DNA of 64,000 nt, from positions 36,592 through 100,591 of the forward strand of contig NZ_LXKN01000016.1 of the NCBI RefSeq assembly GCF_001692325.1, written 5' to 3'. Below, piece after piece: positions 1 through 8,458 of the stretch. The notes beneath the pieces are model-generated. The model searched no databases. It saw only the letters and a program-made list of their open reading frames with translations, and was not told the origin of the DNA. The translations under genes and the position numbers were made by a program. Positions within the stretch are counted from its first letter, which is position 1, and every line of letters begins with the position of its first letter. Origin of the DNA: Rhizobium sp. AC27/96 (lineage in GTDB: Bacteria; Pseudomonadota; Alphaproteobacteria; Rhizobiales; Rhizobiaceae).

Positions 1-1
1 C

Positions 2-1102
2 CCACCGGTTGCCGAGAAAGGGATTCGGCATTTCCAGCCATCAGAAGCTGCCAAGCTCGTGGGTGTCAAGGAGGTCTACCTTCGTCAGGTATCGAACGAT
101 ATCGAAGATCTTGAGGTGAGCACGACGGCGGGCGGCCGCCGTTCGTATTCGGTCGAAGACATCGACAAGATCCGCAGGCATCTCGATCGTGTCGGCCGCG
201 CTGACAGGCGGTATCTTCCGCACCGACGCGATGGCGAAGCGCTACAAGTTATATCAGTCATGAACTTCAAGGGTGGCTCCGGCAAAACCACAACGGCGGC
301 GCACCTGGCGCAGTATCTGGGATTGCGGGGGTACCGGGTTCTTGCTCTCGATCTGGATCCGCAGGCGAGCCTGTCGGCGCTCTTCGGCAACCAGCCCGAA
401 CTGGATGTCGGTTCCAACGAAACCATGTACGGCGCGATCCGATATGATGACGAGCGCCGGCCCGTCCAGGAGATCATCCGTTCGACATACATTCCCGATC
501 TCCACCTGATCCCGGGAAATCTGGAGCTTATGGAATTTGAGCACGATACCCCGCGCGCGCTGATGAAGCGCCAAGTAGGCGATGTGATGTTCTTCGACCG
601 GGTTCGCCAGGTTTTGGACGAGGTTGAAAGCAACTACGATGTGGTTGTCATCGACTGCCCGCCGCAGCTTGGCTATCTCACGCTGTCCGCCCTCACCGCG
701 GCGACGTCGGTGATAGTGACGGTTCATCCCCAGATGCTGGACGTTATGTCGATGAACCAGTTCCTGGCGATGGTGGCTGAGCTCCTTCGGGAGGTGGCCA
801 CAGCGGGGGGAAACGTCGACTTTTCGTGGATGCGCTACCTGATTACGCGCTTTGAGCCTGCCGATGGGCCGCAGAACCAGATGGTGGGCTATTTGCGGTC
901 GATCTTTGGTTCCCACGTCTTAAATTTCCCAATGCTCAAGACGACGGCCGTTTCTGATGCCGGACTGACCAACCAGACCCTTTACGAGGTCGAGAGAGGT
1001 CAGTTTACGCGCAGCACATACGACCGTGCCCTCGAGGCGATGAACAACGTCAATGAGGAAATCGAAACCCTGATCAAGAAATCCTGGGGGAGAGCCGCAT
1101 GA
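2..1102 (+). CDS. repA: RepA, ParA-type plasmid partition ATPase (5' end outside window)
   Basis: First gene of the repABC operon; the ATPase that, with RepB and parS, segregates the plasmid and represses its own operon. The frame is already open at the window edge and the residues there (EAAKLVGV...YLRQ) match the N-terminal helix-turn-helix part of RepA, so the true start lies upstream and the GTG at 59 is internal. The Walker A motif KGGSGKTTT is at bases 269-295, followed by LALDLDPQASLS and the Walker B-like VVVIDCPPQLG. The stop overlaps the repB start (ATGA), which implies translational coupling. Family membership is clear; only the 5' end is missing. Confidence 0.96.
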   Translation, partial: PPVAEKGIRHFQPSEAAKLVGVKEVYLRQVSNDIEDLEVSTTAGGRRSYSVEDIDKIRRHLDRVGRADRRYLPHRRDGEALQVISVMNFKGGSGKTTTAAHLAQYLGLRGYRVLALDLDPQASLSALFGNQPELDVGSNETMYGAIRYDDERRPVQEIIRSTYIPDLHLIPGNLELMEFEHDTPRALMKRQVGDVMFFDRVRQVLDEVESNYDVVVIDCPPQLGYLTLSALTAATSVIVTVHPQMLDVMSMNQFLAMVAELLREVATAGGNVDFSWMRYLITRFEPADGPQNQMVGYLRSIFGSHVLNFPMLKTTAVSDAGLTNQTLYEVERGQFTRSTYDRALEAMNNVNEEIETLIKKSWGRAA

Positions 1103-2088
1103 GCCGGAAGAACCTTCTAAACCTCGTACAGGTCGATGCTGCGCGTCCGGCAAAGACACAGGGCCGCCCGCTGCTTTCAACGTCTGTGCAGTCTGACGAA
1201 TCCTCGGCGGACAACAAGCTTGTCAAGCAGGTCGGGTCCACGATCCGTGAGGAGAAGGCCCGTCAGGCCCGTGCAGATGAGATCGAGCGGCGACTTGCAG
1301 AGGGCCAGACTGTGATCGAGATCGACCCCGGCGAGGTCGAGCCTTCCTTTGTGCAAGACCGCATGCCCGGCGATATCGACGGGCTGATTAGTTCGATTAA
1401 GGAGCAAGGCCAGCAGGTGCCTATTCTTGTCCGCCCGCACCCGGACCAGGCCGGCCGCTATCAAGTGGCGTTTGGTCACCGTCGGCTTCGCGCCGTTCAG
1501 GCGCTTAAACGCCCGGTCAAGGCAATCGTTCGCGATTTGACGGATGAGCAACTCGTTGTGGCGCAGGGACAGGAGAACAACGAGCGCGAGGATCTCACTT
1601 ATATCGAGAAAGCCCTCTTTGCCGACAATTTGCAGCAGCGCTTTTCCAGGGACGTCATCATGTCGGCCCTGTCTGTCTATAAGAGCGATCTATCTTACAT
1701 GCTGTCTGTCGTGGTCAGGATCCCCCGGGATCTAATCAATGCAATCGGTGCCGCCCCGGGTGTGGGGCGCCGAAGCTGGGTTGAGCTCGCAGACCTGCTT
1801 GCCAAGGACGGATCGCTCGATTCGGCCAAGCTGTTTCTCGAATCGGCGGAAACTAAGGCCCTCCCCTCTGAGGCACGCTTCAAGGCTGTTGTCGCGCACT
1901 TGAAACCGCGGCCAGCTCGAGCGGCTGTTGACGTGTGGACCGCCGACGACGGAAAGCGCCTTGCGAGAGTGCTGAACACGGACGGGAAACTGGAAATCGC
2001 CATCGACAGGAAAGAAGCGCCTGAGTTTGCCGCGCTCGTCCTGGAGAAGCTTGAAAAACTGTATCGCGAGCACCGCTCAGCGAAATAG
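1099..2088 (+). CDS. repB: RepB, ParB-type centromere-binding partition protein
   Basis: A 329-residue ParB-family protein that binds parS and works with RepA in plasmid segregation. The N-terminal ParB domain shows the usual RepB pattern: an IDP..V..SFVQDR lead-in, then ILVRPHP, GHRRLRA and the QGQENNERED box. A helix-turn-helix region follows at about residues 180-230. The length is typical for RepB. It starts inside the repA stop codon and is followed by the 186-base repB-repC interval that carries the antisense RNA. Autoregulation of repABC by RepA/RepB is known for the family. Confidence 0.95.
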   Translation: MSRKNLLNLVQVDAARPAKTQGRPLLSTSVQSDESSADNKLVKQVGSTIREEKARQARADEIERRLAEGQTVIEIDPGEVEPSFVQDRMPGDIDGLISSIKEQGQQVPILVRPHPDQAGRYQVAFGHRRLRAVQALKRPVKAIVRDLTDEQLVVAQGQENNEREDLTYIEKALFADNLQQRFSRDVIMSALSVYKSDLSYMLSVVVRIPRDLINAIGAAPGVGRRSWVELADLLAKDGSLDSAKLFLESAETKALPSEARFKAVVAHLKPRPARAAVDVWTADDGKRLARVLNTDGKLEIAIDRKEAPEFAALVLEKLEKLYREHRSAK

Positions 2089-2125
2089 CACGCTGGATCA
2101 ACAAGCCACGGAGTCAAAACCGCAA

Positions 2126-2182
2126 AAGAAAAGAGCCCCCTCAACGTCGCCGTCGTGGAAGCCCTTATCTGTTCTGTAGCAA
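2126..2182 (-). ncRNA. Antisense countertranscribed RNA controlling repC (incA-type ctRNA)
   Basis: repABC plasmids encode a short antisense RNA between repB and repC that limits RepC synthesis and sets incompatibility. On the minus strand there is a TTGACG -35-like hexamer (plus 2211-2216) and a weak -10 near 2188-2193. A terminator follows: a hairpin at plus 2135-2163 (stem about 11 pairs, one A-A mismatch, loop GGCGA) and then a T-rich tract (TCTTTTCTTTT). The predicted product is about 55-60 nt, the usual size. Exact ends are inferred. Confidence 0.8.
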
Positions 2183-2274
2183 GACAGAGAATCGCATTTC
2201 CATGAATCTTCGTCAAGAGTCTCGGCGCCATTTTGGTGAGCTCATTTTTTTTGCCTTCTGAAAGGTGAAAGACG

Positions 2275-3489
2275 ATGCATACGGGAAATGTGACGACGCC
2301 GTTTGGGCGGCGGTCGATGACGCTTGCCCTCGTGAAGCGGCAACTGGCTGCGAACGAGATCAAGCCTGGTAAGTCTGTCGAAAAGTGGAAAGTGTTCCGA
2401 GATGTTGCTGAGGCCCGGGAAACGCTTGGCCTTCAGGATCGCAGCGTCGCCATCCTGGATGCGCTTCTAACGTTCCTTCCGACCAATGAACTGCGCCAGG
2501 ACGGACAGATGATTGTCTTTCCTTCGAATGCTCAGCTGACACTGCGCGCCCACGGCATTGCTGGGGCCACGCTTCGGCGCCATCTCGCAATCCTCGTCGA
2601 CGCCGGTCTGATTGTGCGAAAAGACAGCGCCAACGGAAAGAGATTTGCGCGGAAGGATCGTGACGGCGATATCGAAACGGCCTTCGGCTTCGACCTGTCT
2701 CCGCTTCTGGCGCGGGCTGATGAACTTGCTTTGATGGCGCAGGAGGTCGTGGCTGCCCGTGTTGCGTTCAGAAGGGCAAAGGAGACACTAACAATATGCC
2801 GAAGGGACGTTCGTAAACTGATCAGCGCGGCTATCGAGGAAGGCGCGGAGGGCGATTGGCAAGCAATCGAGGACATTTATCTCAATCTAATAGCTCGCCT
2901 CCCCCGCACACCGTCGCAGGCAGACGTCGGTAACGTGCTCAGCGAAATGCAGTTGCTTTATGCTGAAGTGCTTAGGCGTCTGAATATTCACGAGGAAATC
3001 GAAATTAATAGCACCAATGATGCTCATAATGAGCGCCACATACAGAATTCAAAACCCGAATCCATCCGTGAACTTGAACCTCGCTCTGAAAAAGAGCAGG
3101 GGGCGAGGTCTGGTGGAGTTGATTTGCCCTCGCGTCTGGCGACCACATCCTTTCCGTTGAGCGTTGTGCTAAAGGCGTGCCCGCAGATTTGCGACTATGG
3201 ACAAGGCGGTGTGGTGGGAGGCTGGCGTGATCTGATGTTGGCTGCCGTTGTTGTCAGATCGATGTTGGGTGTGAGCCCATCGGCTTATCAAGATGCTTGC
3301 GATGTGATGGGGCCGGAAAATGCGGCAATCGCGATCGCCTGTATTCTCGAGAGGGCGAACTTTATCACCTCGCCTGGTGGCTACTTGCGCGATTTGACCG
3401 GGCGCTGGGAACGAGGAGAGTTTTCGCTCGGCCCGATGGTCATGGCGCAGCTGAAGGTGAACAGTGGGGCAGCAGTTAGACGCGCCTAG
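2275..3489 (+). CDS. repC: RepC, plasmid replication initiator
   Basis: A 404-residue replication initiator, the only repABC protein strictly needed for replication. In characterised relatives the origin lies within repC itself. The N-terminus (TGNVTTPFGRRSMTL) is the highly conserved RepC start, preceded by a GAAAGGTGAAAG ribosome-binding region. The N-terminal half contains the winged-helix DNA-binding domain (LTLRAHGIAGATLRRHLAIL...IVRKDSANGKRF) and the C-terminal part is the conserved RepC C-terminal domain. The last codons lie inside a 28-bp imperfect palindrome related to parS. Expression is expected to be limited by the ctRNA upstream. Confidence 0.95.
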   Translation: MHTGNVTTPFGRRSMTLALVKRQLAANEIKPGKSVEKWKVFRDVAEARETLGLQDRSVAILDALLTFLPTNELRQDGQMIVFPSNAQLTLRAHGIAGATLRRHLAILVDAGLIVRKDSANGKRFARKDRDGDIETAFGFDLSPLLARADELALMAQEVVAARVAFRRAKETLTICRRDVRKLISAAIEEGAEGDWQAIEDIYLNLIARLPRTPSQADVGNVLSEMQLLYAEVLRRLNIHEEIEINSTNDAHNERHIQNSKPESIRELEPRSEKEQGARSGGVDLPSRLATTSFPLSVVLKACPQICDYGQGGVVGGWRDLMLAAVVVRSMLGVSPSAYQDACDVMGPENAAIAIACILERANFITSPGGYLRDLTGRWERGEFSLGPMVMAQLKVNSGAAVRRA

Positions 3490-3490
3490 C
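3475..3490. promoter_or_regulatory. parS-like site overlapping the repC stop codon (degenerate)
   Basis: GTTAGACGCGCCTAGC is a two-mismatch version of the perfect palindrome found twice downstream. It sits inside a larger imperfect palindrome, 3469-3496, with GCAGCAG/CTGCTGC arms. It encodes the last RepC codons including the stop. Confidence 0.55.
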
Positions 3491-3888
3491 TGCTGCCCGG
3501 AGTTTTAGTCGCGCCTCTTTTATCTCGCGTCAATTTTAAGCCGTTTGATGCGTGTTCCCGCCGTTCCGGGAGTGGCCTCGCCAAATTCGTCTCGGGGTGA
3601 TTGTCCCTCAAGGGTGCAGGGCATTCGGTGTCGAGCCGGATCCGGGCGGTGATATAGAAATGCGGAATTGGTCGGTGTTTCAAGATGGGCGTAGACACGA
3701 GGTGTCGAGGTTGTTCGGTGGGAGTCTAACAAGGCGTATGCAGACATCTGAGCCTTGAACATATTGGTGCATGCGCGACGATCATTGGAACTCCCGATCG
3801 CCGCCAGAATAGGGGTTCGACGCCACCGATCGGAGAGGCACCTGGGCAGCGTAAAGAGGTGAGGGCAGGCCCACTTCTGCGGTGTGAA

Positions 3889-3904
3889 GTTAGGCGCGCC
3901 TAAC
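3889..3904. promoter_or_regulatory. parS centromere site 1
   Basis: The perfect 16-bp palindrome GTTAGGCGCGCCTAAC fits the rhizobial parS pattern GTT-N10-AAC with a central GC. It is extended by AA/TT on each side. It is a likely RepB binding site for partition and incompatibility. Confidence 0.85.
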
Positions 3905-4065
3905 TTGCCTGTGTCAGTGGCGCGCGCAACATGGATTCGACCTCTGCTCGCCGGTCATCCTTTAACATGGCTCGATCATTGCCAGCTAGGGCACCAAGAC
4001 AGGGTGCGAGATTTGGGGCAGGCTAACGGGCGACCTTGAAGCGTACACATGATGGGTGGCTACGA

Positions 4066-4081
4066 GTTAGGCGCGCCTAAC
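4066..4081. promoter_or_regulatory. parS centromere site 2
   Basis: A second perfect copy of GTTAGGCGCGCCTAAC, 177 bp after the first. Two identical sites plus the degenerate copy at the repC end form a parS cluster downstream of repC. Confidence 0.85.
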
Positions 4082-4466
4082 TTCAAACGTGTCGACGCGC
4101 GCAGCGGTGCGAAAAATCTAGTGGGGTGCCGGACCGGGAGTTCTTTTTCGTGAAAGCAGGGCGGCGCGGAGTATTCCATTTTTGCTTGGTATTATAGCCG
4201 CGACATTGTCATCAACGATAGCAGGCGAGGGTGGTCCTTTGTCCCGCTTCAAGGTCATAAAGCGCTCCTGCGCCAGCATTCGGTCAGCTGCAGAGACCGG
4301 CTCAACCACTCACCTTCTAAATCATAACGCATGGCGTTTGGCTGGGCGCTCGCGAAATAGTACCGCTTTGAATGGACATACGCAGCGACTGCGCGTCTCA
4401 GGACAGTCGTTCCAACGCGGGGATTCAAGCGGCTTTTGAGATCTTCGAACAAGCCGCTGTCGTTTG

Positions 4467-4705
4467 GCATTTAACTGTAAGAATGCGCCCGTTCCGGCAG
4501 CTCATGGCACTTAATCTGAGATTCGCCAGTTGGTTTTTCGGCGCTTGACGCTCTCCGATTCCGAAATAGCGTTCTGTAATATTTCGCATTTTCCGATGAA
4601 GCTTGGCCATCGGTGGTCATCTTTTTCCAGGTGGTGAATCTCACACTAAGTGCCAAATCGAACCGGCGAATCTCAGATTAAGTGCCTGATCTCAATTTAA
4701 GTGCC
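4467..4705. mobile_element. IS21-like terminal repeats without a transposase (MITE-like remnant)
   Basis: A 22-bp sequence at 4506-4527 (beginning GGCACTTAATCTGAG) recurs as a perfect inverted copy at 4665-4686. Each side has further degenerate copies: 4467-4488 on the left, and 4634-4654 and 4688-4705 on the right. Multiple repeats at both ends are typical of IS21-family elements. The roughly 130 bases between them contain no istA/istB, so this is a deletion derivative or a non-autonomous element. The family assignment is an inference from end structure only. Confidence 0.5.
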
Positions 4706-4792
4706 GCGCTATCTTGTTGAATTATTGGATGCGGAGTCTTGCGATTAAATGCAAAACGACATTACCAAAGCGAGGCCGTCGCGTTCGCGGGT

Positions 4793-6256
4793 TCAGCTTT
4801 CCTCGACCAGCTTGTGTTTTTTCCAGGTTCTCGGGTTCCATTCGACCAGCATATGATGGCCTAAGGCTGGCCCGCCCGTTTCAAGGTGCAGAGCACGCAT
4901 CTCGACCGATCCATCGAAGCAGAAGCCGGTGCGGACGGCGTTCGGTCCGGTTTCAGTGAGGTTCTGCTTACCGAGACTGCGAACCTCGAGGGTGGCAGAA
5001 CAGCTGACGACAACACGCGAGCCGGTCTTGCGACCAATTTCAACGGCGCGACGGTATTCCCACCGACCGAATACGAGGCCCACATCCAGGACCGGCGTCA
5101 AGATCCAGTCGGGTTGTGCATGCAGCGCAGCGTCTCCGCCCGGCGTCTGTTGCTCAAGATCTTCGCAAATCAGCACCATCACCCGCCCAAGTCCGAGGAT
5201 GTCGCAAAGCACCAATTCGCTTCCGGTGGCGCAATCTTCCATGTGCGAGTCATCGTCGTGACCGTCTGCGCGGGGTAGGGCGCACTGCTTCATACGGGGC
5301 GCGGCCATGTTGAACGCATTCAGCTTGCGTTGACGAAACAGGACTTCGCCGGCACCCGTCATGACAACGGCCTCATTGAACGGCCTGTCGAGCCCTTTTG
5401 ACCTCTCTTCGGAAGGGCCGCTTCCCGTCAGTACCAACGAGTGACCTAAGCGGGCCGCCCGGCGCAACGTTTCGGCAAGGCCCATAACCGCTGAGCTGGT
5501 GGCGACGAGTTCAGGCAAGACAACGAGGCCCGCTCCCTTATCCAACAGAGCCGAGACTTCGTTTTCGATCCTGACGTCCGTAATCGACGAACGCGGCACC
5601 GTGTCCAGAAACGCTTTATGGCGTCGGTCCGACACCGAAAATTCGAAGTCGTCACGATCCTCGGCAATTGGCGCAAGGCCCACTTTTTGAGCCGCGTCGT
5701 GCGAAACATAGATTTGACTTGGCGGCGGCGCCATCGGCCGCAATTTGAAACTTTTCTGCAGGTCAGGAACGAAGCTCAGAAAGGAAAACTGATGAGCGAG
5801 CGCAACCCCACTTTGTTCTAATCCCTTTGTCCGCTCCTTGCCCGGCATCAACAGGCCTTTGGGAAGGACGAAGCCTTTGCCAGACAACTCGGCATAGGCG
5901 CCTGTCATCGTCCGCTCCGCCCGCATCGCCGCCAACATCTGTCCACCTGCCGATGAGCGGCCAGGGAGCCGCGTCTTGATAGAGGGATGGATGCGCATCG
6001 CTACCTGGTCGAGGGCGCACATCACCACAAAGGCACGTTCATGGGGCGTGTCGACCTCACAGCTGAACGCCACCAACCGGCGGCCAAGATAGTCGGTTAC
6101 CATGGCTGGAACGTCTGCAGTTGACGCTCCCTCCAAGAGCTCGACGAGCCGCCCGAATTCAGCTGCGTGCCGTCCGGACCATGGGGCAAGCGTCGCCTCA
6201 GCCTCATAGGGTTCGACGATTTGCCACAATTCCGCGAATAGTTGTCCCGGTTTCAT
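4793..6256 (-). CDS. Nitrilase-superfamily (carbon-nitrogen hydrolase) protein, third gene of a putative conflict operon
   Basis: A 487-residue protein with a C-terminal carbon-nitrogen hydrolase domain. The three catalytic positions of the nitrilase fold are present: Glu249 (VVLPELVA), Lys311 (FRQRKLNAF) and Cys364 (VLICEDLEQ). The expected substrate is a C-N bond (amide or nitrile), identity unknown. The first 215 or so residues are an extension I do not recognise. The ATG at 6256 is chosen because it lies 4 bases after the stop of the ATPase gene; an upstream in-frame start would overlap that gene by 65 bases. Position in the operon suggests an effector or signalling enzyme under control of the ATPase. 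No signal peptide or membrane segment was seen. Confidence 0.8.
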   Translation of the reverse strand: MKPGQLFAELWQIVEPYEAEATLAPWSGRHAAEFGRLVELLEGASTADVPAMVTDYLGRRLVAFSCEVDTPHERAFVVMCALDQVAMRIHPSIKTRLPGRSSAGGQMLAAMRAERTMTGAYAELSGKGFVLPKGLLMPGKERTKGLEQSGVALAHQFSFLSFVPDLQKSFKLRPMAPPPSQIYVSHDAAQKVGLAPIAEDRDDFEFSVSDRRHKAFLDTVPRSSITDVRIENEVSALLDKGAGLVVLPELVATSSAVMGLAETLRRAARLGHSLVLTGSGPSEERSKGLDRPFNEAVVMTGAGEVLFRQRKLNAFNMAAPRMKQCALPRADGHDDDSHMEDCATGSELVLCDILGLGRVMVLICEDLEQQTPGGDAALHAQPDWILTPVLDVGLVFGRWEYRRAVEIGRKTGSRVVVSCSATLEVRSLGKQNLTETGPNAVRTGFCFDGSVEMRALHLETGGPALGHHMLVEWNPRTWKKHKLVEES

Positions 6257-6260
6257 GACG

Positions 6261-8456
6261 TCAGATCGGCTTGCGGATGAAGGTTTGCAGCAGGGGGACA
6301 AGTTGCGAGAAGTCCGTTCCGTCATGTCGCATCTTGTCGGTCAGCGCTCGCATGGCCGGAACGAAGGTTGAGGCGCCTTGTTCATCACTCCTGGTCAGCG
6401 TTGACAACAGTTCATTGAAATACAGATCGCCATGCTCCGAGCTTGCGATCGCCCGTTGAAAAAGACCGAGCGCTTGCTCCGTCAGCGGTGCGCCGCTGCG
6501 GATATTCGACAGCAGTGTCTCCATTGCCTCGTGTTCCCGGCCGGCATCGAGAAGGATCTCTGCTTCTTGGAGCGCCACTCTCGGGAGCGACTGGAAATCG
6601 GCTGAGGTGCTTTTAATACGGAAAAGCGCTTCGTCGAATTGGCCGCGACGCCGATACAATTCCGACTGGCACAGGAACAGCTCATCCTGGACGCGGTCCC
6701 GTCCGCCATCTGCCGGCAGAAGTCGGTCGGCGTGCAGTAATACCTGACCTGAAACTTTTTCAAAACGCTCATCCCCGATCTCCATCGCGACCTTGAGGCG
6801 CGTGATAAGGATCTCTATGATCTCGCCGAGATCCCTGTCGCGGGCGGTGGAGGTTTGCGAAAGAAGTTTGACCGCTGCGACGATCGCGCGCTCGGCGCCA
6901 CTTCCGTCACCTCTTTCGAGAAGCTTGCTGGCCAGCAGACGCTGGGTTCTCGCCGGTTCGATCTCGTTGCCAACGGGTAGAGCGCGTCTCCCAATTGCGC
7001 GATAGATCTCGGCTATCTCCTTGTACGTCTCGATGACCTCGTCGGCGCGGCCCAAAGTGTCGAGAATTGCGGCCTGACGGTCGAGCAGTCGCGCGTGACG
7101 CCATTTTGCGATCGGCGATTTTTCTGCCCGCCACAGGCGCTCAGCATTGCGGCTCAAGCCGAGGGCTTTCTCGAACTCGCCATTGCGCTGCAGCAAGCCG
7201 GCGATATCGTCAAGGATCAGTGCATATCGCGTCGCATACGTGGTTGGTTCCTCGTTGTAGGCGCGGCGGGCAAGTTGTTCCGCTGTTTCGGCGAAGGTTG
7301 CTCCGGTTCGGAACGAAAGCCGGTTGTCGCGCCGCAGGACGAAACTCAATGCGGCTTCGGCAAGCGACATCAGCCATTCGGGCCTTTCACCATCGTCTGC
7401 GACCGCATTGTCCAACCAGAACTGGACCTGGCTCCAGGCGTCCAAAGTCGGTTGGTCGCTGATGGCTCGCAGGTCAAACAGCCGGGGATCGTCGAATGCG
7501 GCGCGGCGCCAGTATGATGATAGAACGTCTGCATCGACTGGCCGAATGCCTATTTTAGTAGAGCCGGTAATCCGGCGGGCCAGGTCGTGCATGGCATCTA
7601 GGAGAGACCCTCTTTCATCTGGGTACTCTTCAAAGACAGCAAGCTTCTCTTCGAAAGCGCACCACGGATAATTGCGCACTTCCGCCCGCCGGAGACTTTG
7701 CTCGACCTTGCGCGGTCCGCCCTCGATAAGGTCGATGAACCGCTGCGCGGTGTGACGTCGCGCCGCCTCGACAGTCGAACGTTCCTCGACCCGGCTGGGT
7801 ACAAACTCCATTTTAAGCGCCGGTTTCTTCTGACTTTTGCGCGCCTCCTTGATCGAACGCGCGATCGCAGCCGTCCCCTCGATACTTTGACGGTTGTAGA
7901 CAAGGCAAAGGACGAGAGCGTCGGGGAGCTGTGAGGTGCAAATACCGGCGGTATCGGCAACACCCGTTCGACTGTCGATTAGAACATGGGTGTAGCGGTT
8001 TCGAGCCCACTTCAGAATGGCATTGATAAACGGCTCACCGTCGAAACGTTGATAGAAACCGTTCCAGTCGAGACCGCCAACCTTGTGGCTATAATGCTCG
8101 TCCTGGCGACCGGCGCCGATAAAGTCCAGACAACCTGATCCCTTCAATGGCAGATCAAGAGGCTGGACGATGTCGCTGCAGTCGCCGAGCTTGAATCTGT
8201 CCTTGCGATCCGGCTGCGCGTTGAGTTGCTCGAGATAGTCCCAAACGCGGTCGATCAGGCCATTGCTTTCGCCCTGATCCGGGTCGCTTAGGAACGGATG
8301 AAAATAGCGGTGCAACCCTGGTGCTTCCAGATCCCAATCGATCGCAAGCACTCTTTCATCGTTCGAAGCCAGTGCCCAGGCGACGTTTGCCAGCGTCATG
8401 CTGCGCCCACTTCCGCCCTTGTAAGAGTAGAAGGTCGTAACCTGTGACTTTGCCAT
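6261..8456 (-). CDS. KGGxGR-type ParA/MinD-like ATPase with TPR-like C-terminal region
   Basis: A 731-residue two-part protein. Residues 1-250 form a SIMIBI-class ATPase: the deviant Walker A YKGGSGRSMT (residues 12-21), then AIDWDLEAPGLHRYF (39-52) and HVLIDSRTG (157-165). Arg replaces the usual Lys after KGGxG, which marks the variant subgroup often fused to repeats or effector domains in bacterial conflict proteins. From about residue 370 the sequence is a run of amphipathic helix pairs resembling tetratricopeptide repeats (for example LGLSRNAERLWRAEKSP and ALFRIKSTSADFQSLPRVAL). It is 2 bases from the upstream regulator gene and 4 bases from the nitrilase gene. A sensor or switch role is an inference. 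Confidence 0.8.
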   Translation of the reverse strand: MAKSQVTTFYSYKGGSGRSMTLANVAWALASNDERVLAIDWDLEAPGLHRYFHPFLSDPDQGESNGLIDRVWDYLEQLNAQPDRKDRFKLGDCSDIVQPLDLPLKGSGCLDFIGAGRQDEHYSHKVGGLDWNGFYQRFDGEPFINAILKWARNRYTHVLIDSRTGVADTAGICTSQLPDALVLCLVYNRQSIEGTAAIARSIKEARKSQKKPALKMEFVPSRVEERSTVEAARRHTAQRFIDLIEGGPRKVEQSLRRAEVRNYPWCAFEEKLAVFEEYPDERGSLLDAMHDLARRITGSTKIGIRPVDADVLSSYWRRAAFDDPRLFDLRAISDQPTLDAWSQVQFWLDNAVADDGERPEWLMSLAEAALSFVLRRDNRLSFRTGATFAETAEQLARRAYNEEPTTYATRYALILDDIAGLLQRNGEFEKALGLSRNAERLWRAEKSPIAKWRHARLLDRQAAILDTLGRADEVIETYKEIAEIYRAIGRRALPVGNEIEPARTQRLLASKLLERGDGSGAERAIVAAVKLLSQTSTARDRDLGEIIEILITRLKVAMEIGDERFEKVSGQVLLHADRLLPADGGRDRVQDELFLCQSELYRRRGQFDEALFRIKSTSADFQSLPRVALQEAEILLDAGREHEAMETLLSNIRSGAPLTEQALGLFQRAIASSEHGDLYFNELLSTLTRSDEQGASTFVPAMRALTDKMRHDGTDFSQLVPLLQTFIRKPI

Positions 8457-8458
8457 GG

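Larger units (their letters stand above)
3491..4466. other. Non-coding region downstream of repC
   Basis: No convincing gene is visible: the open frames are short, overlap one another and lack a ribosome-binding site. Apart from the parS palindromes listed separately I see no structured feature here. Confidence 0.6.
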
